Source of the DNA: Catellatospora methionotrophica
GTDB taxonomy: Bacteria > Actinomycetota > Actinomycetes > Mycobacteriales > Micromonosporaceae
Reading direction: 5' to 3'
Length of the DNA stretch: 64,000 bases
NCBI RefSeq assembly: GCF_011297335.1
Contig: NZ_JAAOTJ010000006.1
Coordinates: 62,001-126,000, forward strand
A program made the translations under genes and the position numbers. Positions 6,761-15,424 of the stretch are shown here, piece after piece. Within the stretch, counting starts at the first letter, position 1, and the number at the start of each line of letters is the position of its first letter. The notes beneath the pieces were generated by a model. The model was not told the DNA's origin. It saw nothing but the letters and a program-made list of their open reading frames with translations, and searched no databases.

Positions 6761-9307
6761 TCACGGCTTCAGGGTCTGCGTCTGCGCCGACTCCTTCTCG
6801 ATGGTCGCCTTGGCGAAGCGGAACGGCAGGGTCTGGCCCGTACGCCACAGCTCGAACTGGTCGGCGTAGTTGTCGTGGAACGCGTGACCCGAGTTGCCGG
6901 TCAGCTGGATCCAGCGCGAGTCGTCCAGGTCCGCCATGTTCACGATCATGCGCATGGACGGCACCGCGTCGACCTCGTACCCCTGCCCGGCGCTCCAGCC
7001 GGTGGCGTTGACGATCGCGTCGCCACCCGAGACGCCCACGGTGTCCCGGTTGAACAGCCACTCGATCGGCCCGATGCCCGACTCGCCGAACGTCGCGTGG
7101 GTCGGGGTGAGGGTGTGCATCGCGCCCCAGCGCCACTGCTTCGGGTCCTCGCCCTGCGCCTCCGACAGCTCCTTCACCGCCGCCGACATGGCCTGGGCCA
7201 GCATGTCGTCCCGCTTCTCGACCGCCGGGGTGCCCTTGGCGTCCCACCACTTGTCGTCAGGCTTGCTCAGCAGCCCGCGGACCACCTCGAACCAGCGGTC
7301 CCCGCCGTCGGCGGCGTAGTCGGCGCCCAGCTCGTCGAAGGTCAGGCCGAGCAGGTTCTTCCAGACCGCGTTGTAGTACGCCGCCGCCGCGGAGTCCGCG
7401 CCCTGCTGGAAGTCCCAGTCGGCGAGCAGCGCGTCGGCGTTCTTCTCCACCTGCGACGGGGCCTGCCGGGGGGCCTTCTGCAGGGCCGGGATCAGCGTCG
7501 GGGCGAAGCCGTTGCGGTTGTCGAACTGCTGCTTCTGCACGTCGTCGAGCGTGATCTTCCCGCCCGCCGCGCCGATCATGTCGTAGATGCGCTGGCTGCG
7601 GTAGCCGTAGCTCCAGTCGTCGGTCAGGTGCCGCTGGTACTGGTCGCCGATGACCGCCTGGTTGGCGGTGACCACGTAACCGCGCTCGGGGTTGAGCACG
7701 TTGGGCAGCTCGTTGAACGGGATGAAGCCCGTCCAGTCGTACGCCGGGTCCCAGCCGGGCGCGAACCACTTGCCGTCGCCCTTGCCGCGCACCGGGATAC
7801 GTCCCGGCGACTGGTAGCCGATGTTGCCCGCCGTGTCGGCGTAGACGATGTTCTGCGCGGGCACCTCGAACAGCGCGGCCGCCGCCCGGAACTCGTCCCA
7901 GTTCGAGGCCTTGTTGATGGCGAACACGGCGTCGCCGGTGCGGCCCGGGTCCAGCGCGGTCCAGCGCATCGCGATCGCGTACTGCCCGCCGAGCTTCTTC
8001 AGGCTCTCGCTGGCGTCCGACAGCAGCGGCCCGTGCTTGCTGGTGCGCACCGTGATGGTGACGTCGTCGCCCCCGGCGACCTTGAGCACCTCCTGGCGTG
8101 AGGCCAGCGGCTCCCACCCGTCGCCGACCTTCACCTTGTCGCCCTCGACCTGCTCCAGGTACATGTCGATGACGTCGGGGTCGAGGTTGGTGAAGCCCCA
8201 CGCGATGTTCGCGTTGTGGCCGATGACCACGCCGGGCACGCCGGAGAAGGTGAAGCCCGCGATGTCGGCGCCGCACTCGCAGTGCAGGCCCATCTGGTAC
8301 CAGATTCCGGGCTGGCTCGGGCTCAGGTGCGGGTCGTTGGCCAGGATCGGCTTGCCGGTGGCCGTGAGCTTGCCGCTGATCACCCACGAGTTGGAGCCGA
8401 TGCCGTCGCCGTCGGCGTTGCCCATCAGGCCCGGCAGCGCGGCCAGCGCGTCGGCCATCTCGTTGAGGCTGCTCGCGGCCAGGCCCGCGACCGGGGTGGT
8501 CGGCGTGCCGGCCGGGGTCGCCGGGGCGGTCGCCTTCGCGTCGAACGCACCGTTGGTGATCGCGCCGCCGGTGACGATCGGCAGGTTGCGGTCGATCGGG
8601 TACGCCGGGTAGAGCTGGTCCACCTGCTCCTTGCTCAGGCCCTCGGCCTGTAGCGCGGCGCGGCGGATCTCGGCCTCCATGTTGCCGCGCAGGTCCCAGG
8701 CCATCGCCTTGAGCCAGGCCAGGCTGTCCACCGGCGTCCAGCGCTCGATGACGTAGTCGGCGTTCTGCAGGCCCAGGATGCCGTACTCCAGGCTCAGCGC
8801 CCCCGAGGCGGCGAACCCGTCGCCCTCGACGTCGGTGTTGGCGGCAAGCCACGCGTTGACGCCCGCGGCGTACGCCTCCAGGCCCTTGCGGGACTCCGGC
8901 GTCAGCAGCGCCACCTCCTGCTCGGCGACCCGGCGCCAGCCCATGGTCCGCAGGTACTTGTCCGTCTCCAGCTGGGACTGCCCGAACAGCTCCGAGACGC
9001 GTCCCGCCGTCACGTGGCGGCGGAAGTCCATCTCCCAGAACCGGTCCTGGGCGTGCACGAAGCCCTGGGCGCGGTACATGTCGTCGCTGGTCTTGGCGTA
9101 GATCTGCGGGATGCCGTGCGCGTCGCGACGCACGGTCACCGGCGCGGACAGCCCGGACAGGGTCAGCTCACCGTCGAGGGTCGGCATGGCGCGGCGCACC
9201 GACCACACGGTCAGCCCGGCGACCACGACGGCCAGCACCGTCACGACGCCGAGCAGCCAGATCGCGGTGGTACGCAGGCGGCGCAGCCAAAGGCGTGGGG
9301 GTTTCAC
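6761..9307 (-). CDS. Penicillin acylase family protein (Ntn hydrolase)
   Basis: An 848-residue precursor of the N-terminal-nucleophile hydrolase family that includes penicillin G acylase, cephalosporin acylase and acyl-homoserine-lactone acylases. A hydrophobic segment at about residues 12-32 is a signal anchor or signal peptide, so the mature enzyme is exported. The alpha chain runs to about residue 304; autocleavage is expected before Ser305 in GIGSNSW, which becomes the nucleophile of the beta chain. Further family landmarks are the NDPHL stretch after the nucleophile and the conserved Asn region near the end. The natural substrate cannot be read from sequence; side-chain or quorum-signal deacylation are possible. 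The start is a GTG with TAGACT about 14 bases upstream. Confidence 0.92.
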   Translation of the reverse strand: MKPPRLWLRRLRTTAIWLLGVVTVLAVVVAGLTVWSVRRAMPTLDGELTLSGLSAPVTVRRDAHGIPQIYAKTSDDMYRAQGFVHAQDRFWEMDFRRHVTAGRVSELFGQSQLETDKYLRTMGWRRVAEQEVALLTPESRKGLEAYAAGVNAWLAANTDVEGDGFAASGALSLEYGILGLQNADYVIERWTPVDSLAWLKAMAWDLRGNMEAEIRRAALQAEGLSKEQVDQLYPAYPIDRNLPIVTGGAITNGAFDAKATAPATPAGTPTTPVAGLAASSLNEMADALAALPGLMGNADGDGIGSNSWVISGKLTATGKPILANDPHLSPSQPGIWYQMGLHCECGADIAGFTFSGVPGVVIGHNANIAWGFTNLDPDVIDMYLEQVEGDKVKVGDGWEPLASRQEVLKVAGGDDVTITVRTSKHGPLLSDASESLKKLGGQYAIAMRWTALDPGRTGDAVFAINKASNWDEFRAAAALFEVPAQNIVYADTAGNIGYQSPGRIPVRGKGDGKWFAPGWDPAYDWTGFIPFNELPNVLNPERGYVVTANQAVIGDQYQRHLTDDWSYGYRSQRIYDMIGAAGGKITLDDVQKQQFDNRNGFAPTLIPALQKAPRQAPSQVEKNADALLADWDFQQGADSAAAAYYNAVWKNLLGLTFDELGADYAADGGDRWFEVVRGLLSKPDDKWWDAKGTPAVEKRDDMLAQAMSAAVKELSEAQGEDPKQWRWGAMHTLTPTHATFGESGIGPIEWLFNRDTVGVSGGDAIVNATGWSAGQGYEVDAVPSMRMIVNMADLDDSRWIQLTGNSGHAFHDNYADQFELWRTGQTLPFRFAKATIEKESAQTQTLKP

Positions 9308-9370
9308 GTTCGCGGAGTCTACGCATGCTTTGTGATCCCCGTTACCACCAGGTAACCCAGACTTTGCTGG

Positions 9371-12300
9371 TCAGGTGCGCAGTCTTACCTGGGCCGTTCC
9401 GGTCGCCCGCTCGTTCGGATCCACGATGAGCTGATATGTCCCGGTCGACGGCAGCTCGGTGCCCTCCTCGCGCAGCCCGCCCTTGCCGTTGATGAGGCAG
9501 CCCGACTCGACCACGTCGCCACCGGGTCCACGCAGTTCCAGGCCGCCGCACTGGCTCGGCAGGTCGGTGCTCGGCACCTCGATGAACACCTTCTGCCCGA
9601 TCCGGCCGGTGAAGGTCAGCACGCTGACCGCGCCCGGCTGCCCGATCCGCACCGTCACCGCGTCGCCGTCCACCGGCAGGTCGAGGCGCTGGTCCACGGC
9701 GAGGCTCACCTTCACCTTCGCCTCGCCGACGCTCTTCTCCCGCGGGTCCACGACCACCGTGTAGGCACCGGCCTCGGTCAGCGTGACACCGTCGATGTAA
9801 CCCGCGCCGTTGATGACGCAGCCGCTGGTCACCTGCTTGCCGTCGGGGCCGAGCAGGTCCAGGCCGCCGCACTGGCTCGGCAGGTTGGTGGCGGGCACGT
9901 CCACGAACACCTTCTGCCCGGCCGTCGCGGTGAAGGTGAACCGGGCCACCGTGCCCGGCTTCGGCAGGCGCGCGGTCAGCTCCGGGCCGTCCACGACGAT
10001 CGGTTCCCGCTGGTCCTCGACGGTCAGCAGGCGCAGCCGCGCCTCGCCGGTGTCGTCGCCGCCCGGGTCGACCACGATGCTGTACGTGCCGGTCTCCGGC
10101 AGCACCGTGCCGTCGATGTAGCCCGCGCCGTTGATGACGCAGCCGCTGGTCACCTGCTTGCCGTCGGGGCCGAGCAGGTCCAGGCCGCCGCACTGGTTCG
10201 GCAGCGTCGTGGCGGGCACGTCGACGAAGACCTTCTGGCCCTTCGTACCCGCGAACTCGACCTTCGCGACCGCGCCCGGCGCGTCCACGCGTACCGTCCA
10301 GGTCTGCCCGCCCAGGTCCGCGCCACCGGCGAAGACCTGGCCCGCCTTGGCCGCGACCGCGAAGTCGGGCTGGCCGGTCAGCGCCACGTCCAGCACGCAG
10401 CCCGCCAGCACCGCCGGATCCGACACGCCCAGCCCACGGCAGATCGCCTCCGCCGAGGCCCGGTTCGGCAGGTCGGCCGTGGCCGCGTCCTGCTCCGGGA
10501 ACGCACGGTCGACGTAGCTGTCGGGGTTCTTGCCTTCCGCGTAGGTGAACAGCGACGACGCGGCGTCGACGCGCCAGCTGTCGGCGTACGCCGGATACAG
10601 CGCCGCGAACGCCGGCTGCGCGCCCAGCGGCTGCCCGCCGCGGGGCCGCACGTCGTCGTCGGACTTGCCGTTGAAGTCGCCGAGCAGACCTTCGAGCTTC
10701 CCGGCGTACGCCTGCGCGGGCTCGACCGACAGCGCCAGGCCCCAGACGCCGATCGGCTCGATGACCAGACGCGATCCGTTCTTCCAGCGCAGCTCGACGT
10801 CGCCGCCCGCGACCGTGCGGACCTCACCGCCGCCGGGCAACTGCTTCGGGGACGCCAGCTCGGCCGGGGCCGGACCGGTCGCCAGGCCCGCCACCAGCAA
10901 CTCCACTCCCGCCGTGGTCATCCTGGCCTCGACCCGGTCCCCGTCGACCTTCGCGGCGACCGCCGAGTTAACCGCCACGATGCGCGAACCGGGCACCGGC
11001 TCCTGCCGGACCTGGATCTCGTACGCCCCCGCCGTGTCGCGGACCGCGACGAACTCGCCCGCGGCCTGGAAGTCGTAGCGCAGCCCGTCGATCGTGCGCA
11101 GGTGCGGGTCGCCGGTGCTGTGCCCGCAGCCCGCGCCCGTGCAGGCCGGCGGCGGCGGGGGAGCAGTGCAGTCGCCACTGGGCAGCGGGCGGTCGCCGTA
11201 GTGGCTGCGCACCGGGCGGCCCAGCGCCTCCCGCAGCTTGTTCTGCGCCCGCGTCGCCATCACCTCGGTCGTCGGGATACCGCTGCCCGCGCAGTCCTCC
11301 CGGCTGTACGTGCCCTGGTTGTGCTGGTAGGCGTGGTGCAATTCGTGGTAGAGGGTGTCGCACGGGTCGGCGCTGCCGCCGCTGCCGAAGTACGCGTGCC
11401 GGTCCTCGACGTCCCAGAACACCAGGATGTTGTTGCGGTCCAGGGCACCCTCGTGGGAGTCGCCCGGCTGAGCCGGGATGACGCTGACGGTCACCCCGTC
11501 GGCCTCCAGCGCGGGCAGGATGCCCGCCGGGTCGCCGCCGGGCCCGTGCAGGACCGCGCTACATGCCGCCCAGGCCTCGGCCAGCCCCGGATCGGTCACG
11601 ATGATCTCGGCGTACGCCGGACGCGCCGGAACCGCCACCGCCCCCAGCGTCACCACCAGCGCCAGCACGACCACCCCGCCGATCCCGGCCGCCCCACCGG
11701 ACCCCGCGCCACCGGACTTCCCACCGGGCGCGGAGCCGTCGCCGGCGTCGCCGCCGTCCGAGGCGGCCACGTCGCCCGACGTGGCGGTTGCGCGCTGTCG
11801 CCTGCGCCGGTTCGGCACGAGCAGCAGGACGACGGCGAGCGCGGCCACCAGCACGCCGACCCCGGCCAGGATCGCCCAGTGCCACCACGGGCGGCCTGTG
11901 CCGTTCGTCGCGTCTGTCGTGCCCGCCCCGGCCAGTGGGGCGCAGGCGGCCGGGCCGCTCTCCGGCACGATCGGCACCGCGTAGGTGAACTCCAGGCGCA
12001 GCGGCACCCCGGCCTTCACCGGGTACAGCGAGCCGAACGCGCCCGCCCCGGCCGACCACGTGACGATCTCGATCGCGTGCCCGGTCGGCCCGATCGGGAT
12101 GGCGCGCAGCGGCACCTCGACCTCGGCGCCCGGCTCCAGCGTGTGCAGCCGCTCGGCCAGCACCGTGTCCAGGGACTCCGCGAACGACGTCTCCAGCGCC
12201 AGCGGCGTGACGGCGACGCCGTCCTGCTCCAGCCGGGTCACCGCGAGCGTGCCGTACGTCGAGGTGACCACCTGGCACGCCGCGTCACCCCGGTTGGCCA

Positions 12301-12439
12301 GCACCAGCACCGTCGCGAGTGGATCATCGCCGCGTACGGTCACCGCCAGGTCCCCGGCCGCTCGGGCGGGGTTCGCGGGCAGGAGTACACAAACGAACGC
12401 GGCCGCGGTGAGCAGCGCGCGGCGGAGGGGGTGCGCCAT
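9371..12439 (-). CDS. Surface protein with HExxH motif, VWD domain and three C-terminal beta repeats
   Basis: A 1022-residue mosaic. Order: signal peptide about 1-28; an extracytoplasmic domain to about 170; a membrane helix near 185-205; a short charged linker and Gly-rich stretch; a second hydrophobic segment near 245-270; a region with YHELHH (zinc-peptidase HExxH signature) near residue 365; a von Willebrand type D-like domain opening at GDPHLRTIDG near 440; a Cys-containing post-VWD segment (CVLDVALTG); and three repeats of about 100 residues beginning GQKVFVDVP, each with two cysteines, which resemble pre-peptidase C-terminal beta domains. Probably cell-surface, with adhesive or proteolytic roles. 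The ATG at 12439 begins a clean signal peptide and has TATCGT 13 bases upstream. I know no named family with this whole arrangement. Confidence 0.8.
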   Translation of the reverse strand: MAHPLRRALLTAAAFVCVLLPANPARAAGDLAVTVRGDDPLATVLVLANRGDAACQVVTSTYGTLAVTRLEQDGVAVTPLALETSFAESLDTVLAERLHTLEPGAEVEVPLRAIPIGPTGHAIEIVTWSAGAGAFGSLYPVKAGVPLRLEFTYAVPIVPESGPAACAPLAGAGTTDATNGTGRPWWHWAILAGVGVLVAALAVVLLLVPNRRRRQRATATSGDVAASDGGDAGDGSAPGGKSGGAGSGGAAGIGGVVVLALVVTLGAVAVPARPAYAEIIVTDPGLAEAWAACSAVLHGPGGDPAGILPALEADGVTVSVIPAQPGDSHEGALDRNNILVFWDVEDRHAYFGSGGSADPCDTLYHELHHAYQHNQGTYSREDCAGSGIPTTEVMATRAQNKLREALGRPVRSHYGDRPLPSGDCTAPPPPPACTGAGCGHSTGDPHLRTIDGLRYDFQAAGEFVAVRDTAGAYEIQVRQEPVPGSRIVAVNSAVAAKVDGDRVEARMTTAGVELLVAGLATGPAPAELASPKQLPGGGEVRTVAGGDVELRWKNGSRLVIEPIGVWGLALSVEPAQAYAGKLEGLLGDFNGKSDDDVRPRGGQPLGAQPAFAALYPAYADSWRVDAASSLFTYAEGKNPDSYVDRAFPEQDAATADLPNRASAEAICRGLGVSDPAVLAGCVLDVALTGQPDFAVAAKAGQVFAGGADLGGQTWTVRVDAPGAVAKVEFAGTKGQKVFVDVPATTLPNQCGGLDLLGPDGKQVTSGCVINGAGYIDGTVLPETGTYSIVVDPGGDDTGEARLRLLTVEDQREPIVVDGPELTARLPKPGTVARFTFTATAGQKVFVDVPATNLPSQCGGLDLLGPDGKQVTSGCVINGAGYIDGVTLTEAGAYTVVVDPREKSVGEAKVKVSLAVDQRLDLPVDGDAVTVRIGQPGAVSVLTFTGRIGQKVFIEVPSTDLPSQCGGLELRGPGGDVVESGCLINGKGGLREEGTELPSTGTYQLIVDPNERATGTAQVRLRT

Positions 12440-12562
12440 GCGGCACACGATAGGCCCTCGCACCCTTGTGGTCGGTCGGGAAGCGGATAGGTGACACGGG
12501 CGCATGCCATCTAAGCTCGTGAGCGCCTTCCGGGCGAGCCCCCTCATTCCAGGAGAACTCCG

Positions 12563-13051
12563 ATGTACCTGATGAACAAGCAGTTCTGGATCGCCAGTGC
12601 CGAGCGTGCCATCAAGACGTTCGTGCAGGCCCTCATCGCCGCGTTCGGCGTCGGCCAGGTCAGTGGCGCGGTCGGCGTCGACGTCGCCGCGATCGACTGG
12701 CGCGGCGCGCTGTCGCTGGCCTTCAGCGCCGCGCTGCTGTCGCTGCTGATGTCGGTCGGCTCCGGCCCGATCGGCGCGGCCAACAGCCCCAGCATCCTCA
12801 CCGCGGCCCCGGCCGCCGCCGCCACGGCCCTGGTCGCGGCCGCCGCCGCGAGCCCGGTGCTCGCCCCGGCCGTGGCCGTCGCCACCGACGCCGCCGCCCC
12901 GGCTGCCGCCCCCGCTCCGGCCGCTGAACCCGTCGTCGCTGTCGCCGCCGCTGCCGCACCTGCGACGGACTCCGCTCCGGCCACGGTCGCCGCTGCCGCG
13001 GTTACCGCTGCTCCGGTCGCCGCTGCTCCGGCACCTGCCGCGGCCGCGTAA
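12563..13051 (+). CDS. Holin-like protein (r1t type) with Ala/Pro-rich tail
   Basis: The first 75 of 162 residues resemble r1t-type phage holins: ERAIKTFVQALIAAFG, then DWRGALSLAFSAALLSLLMS, giving two membrane helices with the typical Trp-Arg junction. The remaining 85 or so residues are almost only alanine, proline and valine, with no charge clusters. Holins form membrane lesions that release endolysin; here no lysin, portal or tail gene is nearby, so it is more likely a chromosomal protein of this fold used for something else. AGGAGAA at 12550 and TAAGCT at 12512-12517 support the start and a short 5' UTR. It is divergent from the VWD protein gene. Confidence 0.7.
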   Translation: MYLMNKQFWIASAERAIKTFVQALIAAFGVGQVSGAVGVDVAAIDWRGALSLAFSAALLSLLMSVGSGPIGAANSPSILTAAPAAAATALVAAAAASPVLAPAVAVATDAAAPAAAPAPAAEPVVAVAAAAAPATDSAPATVAAAAVTAAPVAAAPAPAAAA

Positions 13052-13087
13052 CCCGGCTCGCCGTCCTGGCCCCGCCGGTCACGGTGC

Positions 13088-13155
13088 GGAGATCGCTGTC
13101 TGGTGTCAAGACCTGCGGTCTGACCACAGGTTTCGACACGAAACGGCGATCTTCC
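13088..13155. repeat. Long intergenic hairpin, family D, copy 1 (degenerate)
   Basis: An imperfect inverted repeat starting GAGATCGCTGTCT and ending CGGCGATCTTCC. Shared segments with the copy at 42274-42336 include AGATCGCTGTCT on the left and CACAGGTT then CACGAAAC or CCCGAAAC on the right. The arms here have several mismatches, so this copy looks decayed. Confidence 0.7.
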
Positions 13156-13164
13156 CGAGTCGTG

Positions 13165-13205
13165 GTACGGAAAAGGCCCCGCCGGAGGCGGGGCCTTTTC
13201 CGTAC
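13165..13205. terminator. Bidirectional terminator between holin-like gene and glnA
   Basis: A 19-bp perfect stem (GTACGGAAAAGGCCCCGCC and its complement) with a tiny loop, bearing A-rich and T-rich sides. It lies between the 3' ends of two convergent genes. Confidence 0.85.
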
Positions 13206-13216
13206 TGCCAGCGGAC

Positions 13217-14653
13217 TCAGCAGTCGAAGTACATCTGGAACTCGTGCGGGGTCGGACGCAGGCGGACCGGGTCGATCTCGTTGGACCGCTTGTAGTCGAT
13301 CCAGGTCTCGATCAGGTCGCTCGTGAAGACGCCACCGGCCTGCAGGTAGTCGTTGTCCTTCTCCAGCGACGTGAGCACGTCGGAGAGGGAGCCCGGCACC
13401 TGGGTGACGTTGGCGACCTCCTCCGGCGGCAGGTCGTAGAGGTCCTTGTCGATCGGAGCCGGGGGCTCGGTCTTGTTGCGGATACCGTCGAGACCGGCCA
13501 TCAGCATCGCCGAGAACGCCAGGTACGGGTTCGACGACGGGTCGGGGCAGCGGAACTCGATGCGCTTGGCCTTCGCGTTCGTACCCGTGACCGGGATACG
13601 GGTGCAGGCCGAGCGGTTGCGCTGCGAGTACACCAGGTTGACCGGCGCCTCGAAGCCCGGCACCAGGCGGCGGTACGAGTTGACCGACGGGTTGGTGAAC
13701 GCCAGCAGCGACGGGGCGTGGTGCAGCAGACCGCCGATGTACCAGCGGGCCATGTCCGACAGGCCGGCGTAACCGGTCTCGTCGTAGAACAGCGGCTCGC
13801 CGCCCAGCCAGAGGCTCTGGTGGGTGTGCATACCCGAGCCGTTGTCGCCGAACAGCGGCTTCGGCATGAACGTCGCGGTCTTGCCCGCGTGCCAGGCGGT
13901 GTTCTTGATGACGTACTTGAACAGCTGCATCTGGTCGCCGGAGGCCAGCAGCGTCGAGAACTTGTAGTTGATCTCGGCCTGGCCGGCGGTGCCCACCTCA
14001 TGGTGGCCGCGCTCGACGGTGTAGCCGAGGTTCACCAGGTTCGTCACCATGGTGTCGCGCAGGTCGGCGTAGTGGTCGGTCGGCGCGACCGGGAAGTAGC
14101 CGCCCTTGTAGCCGGGCTTGTAACCCCGGTTGGCGCTGCCGTCGGCGTTGGCCGTCGCGCCGGTGTTCCACGCGCCCTCGACCGAGTCGATGTGGTAGAA
14201 CGCCTCGTTGGCCTGCGTCGAGTAGCGGATCGAGTCGAAGATGTAGAACTCCGCCTCGGCACCGAAGTACGCGGTGTCGGCGATGCCGCTCGCGGCCAGG
14301 TACGACTCGGCCTTCTTGGCCACGTTACGCGGGTCACGGGAGTAGGCCTCACGCGTGAACGGGTCGTGGATGAAGAAGTTCAGCGCCAGGGTCTTCTGGA
14401 TGCGGAACGGGTCGATGAACGCGGTGGTCACGTCCGGCAGCAGCAGCATGTCCGACTCGTGGATCTGCTGGAAGCCGCGGATGGACGAGCCGTCGAAGGC
14501 GAGACCGTCGGTGAAGACGCTCGCGTCGAACGACTGGACCGGCACGGTGAAGAACTGCATCACACCGGGCAGGTCACAGAAGCGGACGTCGACGAACTTG
14601 ACGTCTTCGTCCTTGAGGTACCGAAGCAGTTCCTCGGAATTGGCGAACAACAC
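13217..14653 (-). CDS. glnA: Glutamine synthetase type I
   Basis: A 478-residue GSI enzyme that makes glutamine from glutamate, ammonia and ATP in a cytoplasmic dodecamer. Family landmarks include [13 protein letters not shown] near the N-terminus, the DGSSIRGF latch, [10 protein letters not shown] metal ligands, [14 protein letters not shown] ATP-binding region, and the NRSACTRIP stretch. The adenylylation tyrosine lies in [10 protein letters not shown] near residue 406, so GlnE (this window) can regulate it. The start is a GTG with AGGAGG-type ribosome site just upstream. A GlnR-type box at 14794-14831 stands ahead of a TAGCGT -10 on the same strand, giving a leader of about 120 bases. An RDD membrane protein is divergently encoded next door, as in other actinomycetes. 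Confidence 0.97.
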   Translation of the reverse strand: MLFANSEELLRYLKDEDVKFVDVRFCDLPGVMQFFTVPVQSFDASVFTDGLAFDGSSIRGFQQIHESDMLLLPDVTTAFIDPFRIQKTLALNFFIHDPFTREAYSRDPRNVAKKAESYLAASGIADTAYFGAEAEFYIFDSIRYSTQANEAFYHIDSVEGAWNTGATANADGSANRGYKPGYKGGYFPVAPTDHYADLRDTMVTNLVNLGYTVERGHHEVGTAGQAEINYKFSTLLASGDQMQLFKYVIKNTAWHAGKTATFMPKPLFGDNGSGMHTHQSLWLGGEPLFYDETGYAGLSDMARWYIGGLLHHAPSLLAFTNPSVNSYRRLVPGFEAPVNLVYSQRNRSACTRIPVTGTNAKAKRIEFRCPDPSSNPYLAFSAMLMAGLDGIRNKTEPPAPIDKDLYDLPPEEVANVTQVPGSLSDVLTSLEKDNDYLQAGGVFTSDLIETWIDYKRSNEIDPVRLRPTPHEFQMYFDC

Positions 14654-14793
14654 GTCCTCCTGGCACGGATGGTCTGCGGGAGCCTCCCGGCCCCCACTTC
14701 AGCACATCTCCTGGGCTGACCTCGGGAGACGCGGCCGACGGCGCTGCACTGCGTCGGGTGGCCATTGGCTGGTGGCGACGCTAGAACCGTGGG

Positions 14794-14831
14794 ATTGCCC
14801 GGCCGTGTCAGCTTTGTTTCCGCCGTGTTAC
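14794..14831 (-). promoter_or_regulatory. GlnR-type box and promoter of glnA
   Basis: Read on the minus strand the sequence is GTAAC-6-GAAAC-6-GACAC-6-GCAAT, matching the actinobacterial GlnR pattern gTnAc-n6-GaAAc repeated twice, the first half perfectly. A -10-like TAGCGT (14783-14778) follows at a distance that places the box over and upstream of a weak -35, typical for an OmpR-type activator. The regulator assignment rests on this match. Confidence 0.75.
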
Positions 14832-14910
14832 GTCACCCGTAAACCGGCCCTACAGGCTGCCCGGGCAGCTCACCCGGCCGATCCGTCGCAGCGGACGGTA
14901 CGCTCGGCGG

Positions 14911-15276
14911 GTGACCGACGCATCCCTGCCTGCCGTACCCTCCCTGGCCCGACGCTTCGGGGCGCTGCTGCTCGACTGGATGCTGTGTGTCCTGGCCGCA
15001 GGCATCTTCGCCGACCCGATGCGGGACGGCTGGGCGGCCCCGGTGGTGCTGATCGCCGTTTACACCGTCTTCGTCGGTTTCTTCGGCCAGACGCCGGGCA
15101 TGCGCCTGGCGAAGATTACCTGCCTGGACGTCGATAAGGGTCAGCCGGTCGGCCCCCTCAAGGCAGCCCTCCGAGGCACCCTCCTCGCCCTGGTCATCCC
15201 CGCCTTGATCATGGACAGCGAACGCCGCGGCCTCCACGACCGCGTAGCCGGCACCCTAATCCGCCCCGCCGCCTAA
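14911..15276 (+). CDS. RDD family membrane protein
   Basis: A 121-residue protein with the RDD signature: ARRFGALLLDWML (Arg then Asp-Trp) near the start, GQTPGMRLAKI in the middle, and RRGLHDRVAGT near the end. Three hydrophobic segments give a small integral membrane protein. RDD proteins are of uncertain function, possibly ion exchange in some members. GTG start with TACGCT at 14899-14904, 12 bases upstream, and no ribosome site, so probably leaderless. Its position back to back with glnA is conserved in actinomycetes and may mean shared nitrogen-responsive control, since the GlnR-type box lies between the two starts. Confidence 0.88.
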   Translation: MTDASLPAVPSLARRFGALLLDWMLCVLAAGIFADPMRDGWAAPVVLIAVYTVFVGFFGQTPGMRLAKITCLDVDKGQPVGPLKAALRGTLLALVIPALIMDSERRGLHDRVAGTLIRPAA

Positions 15277-15304
15277 CACCCCGCCCCACCCCCACCCCTT
15301 CTGT

Positions 15305-15367
15305 CGCAACTCTTAAAGACTTGCGGCCTCAGGGCGTGCTCGAAGGCGCAAGTCTTTAAGAGTTGCG
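15305..15367. repeat. Long intergenic hairpin, family C, copy 1
   Basis: Perfect 21-bp arms at 15305-15325 and 15347-15367 (outer part CGCAACTCTTAAAGACTTG) around a 21-nt loop with GCCTCAGG. The inverse-orientation partner is at 24148-24210. It separates the RDD gene and the MFS gene, whose 3' ends converge. Confidence 0.85.
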
Positions 15368-15424
15368 GAGGGAGGGGTGTGGGGGCGCGCGCCCCGGAGG
15401 GGCGAGGGCGCTGGGTGGGGGTGG

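Noticed and set aside
12563-13051. Prophage remnant
   Set aside because: Only a holin-like gene is present; no integrase, capsid, tail, lysin or attachment repeats are seen nearby.
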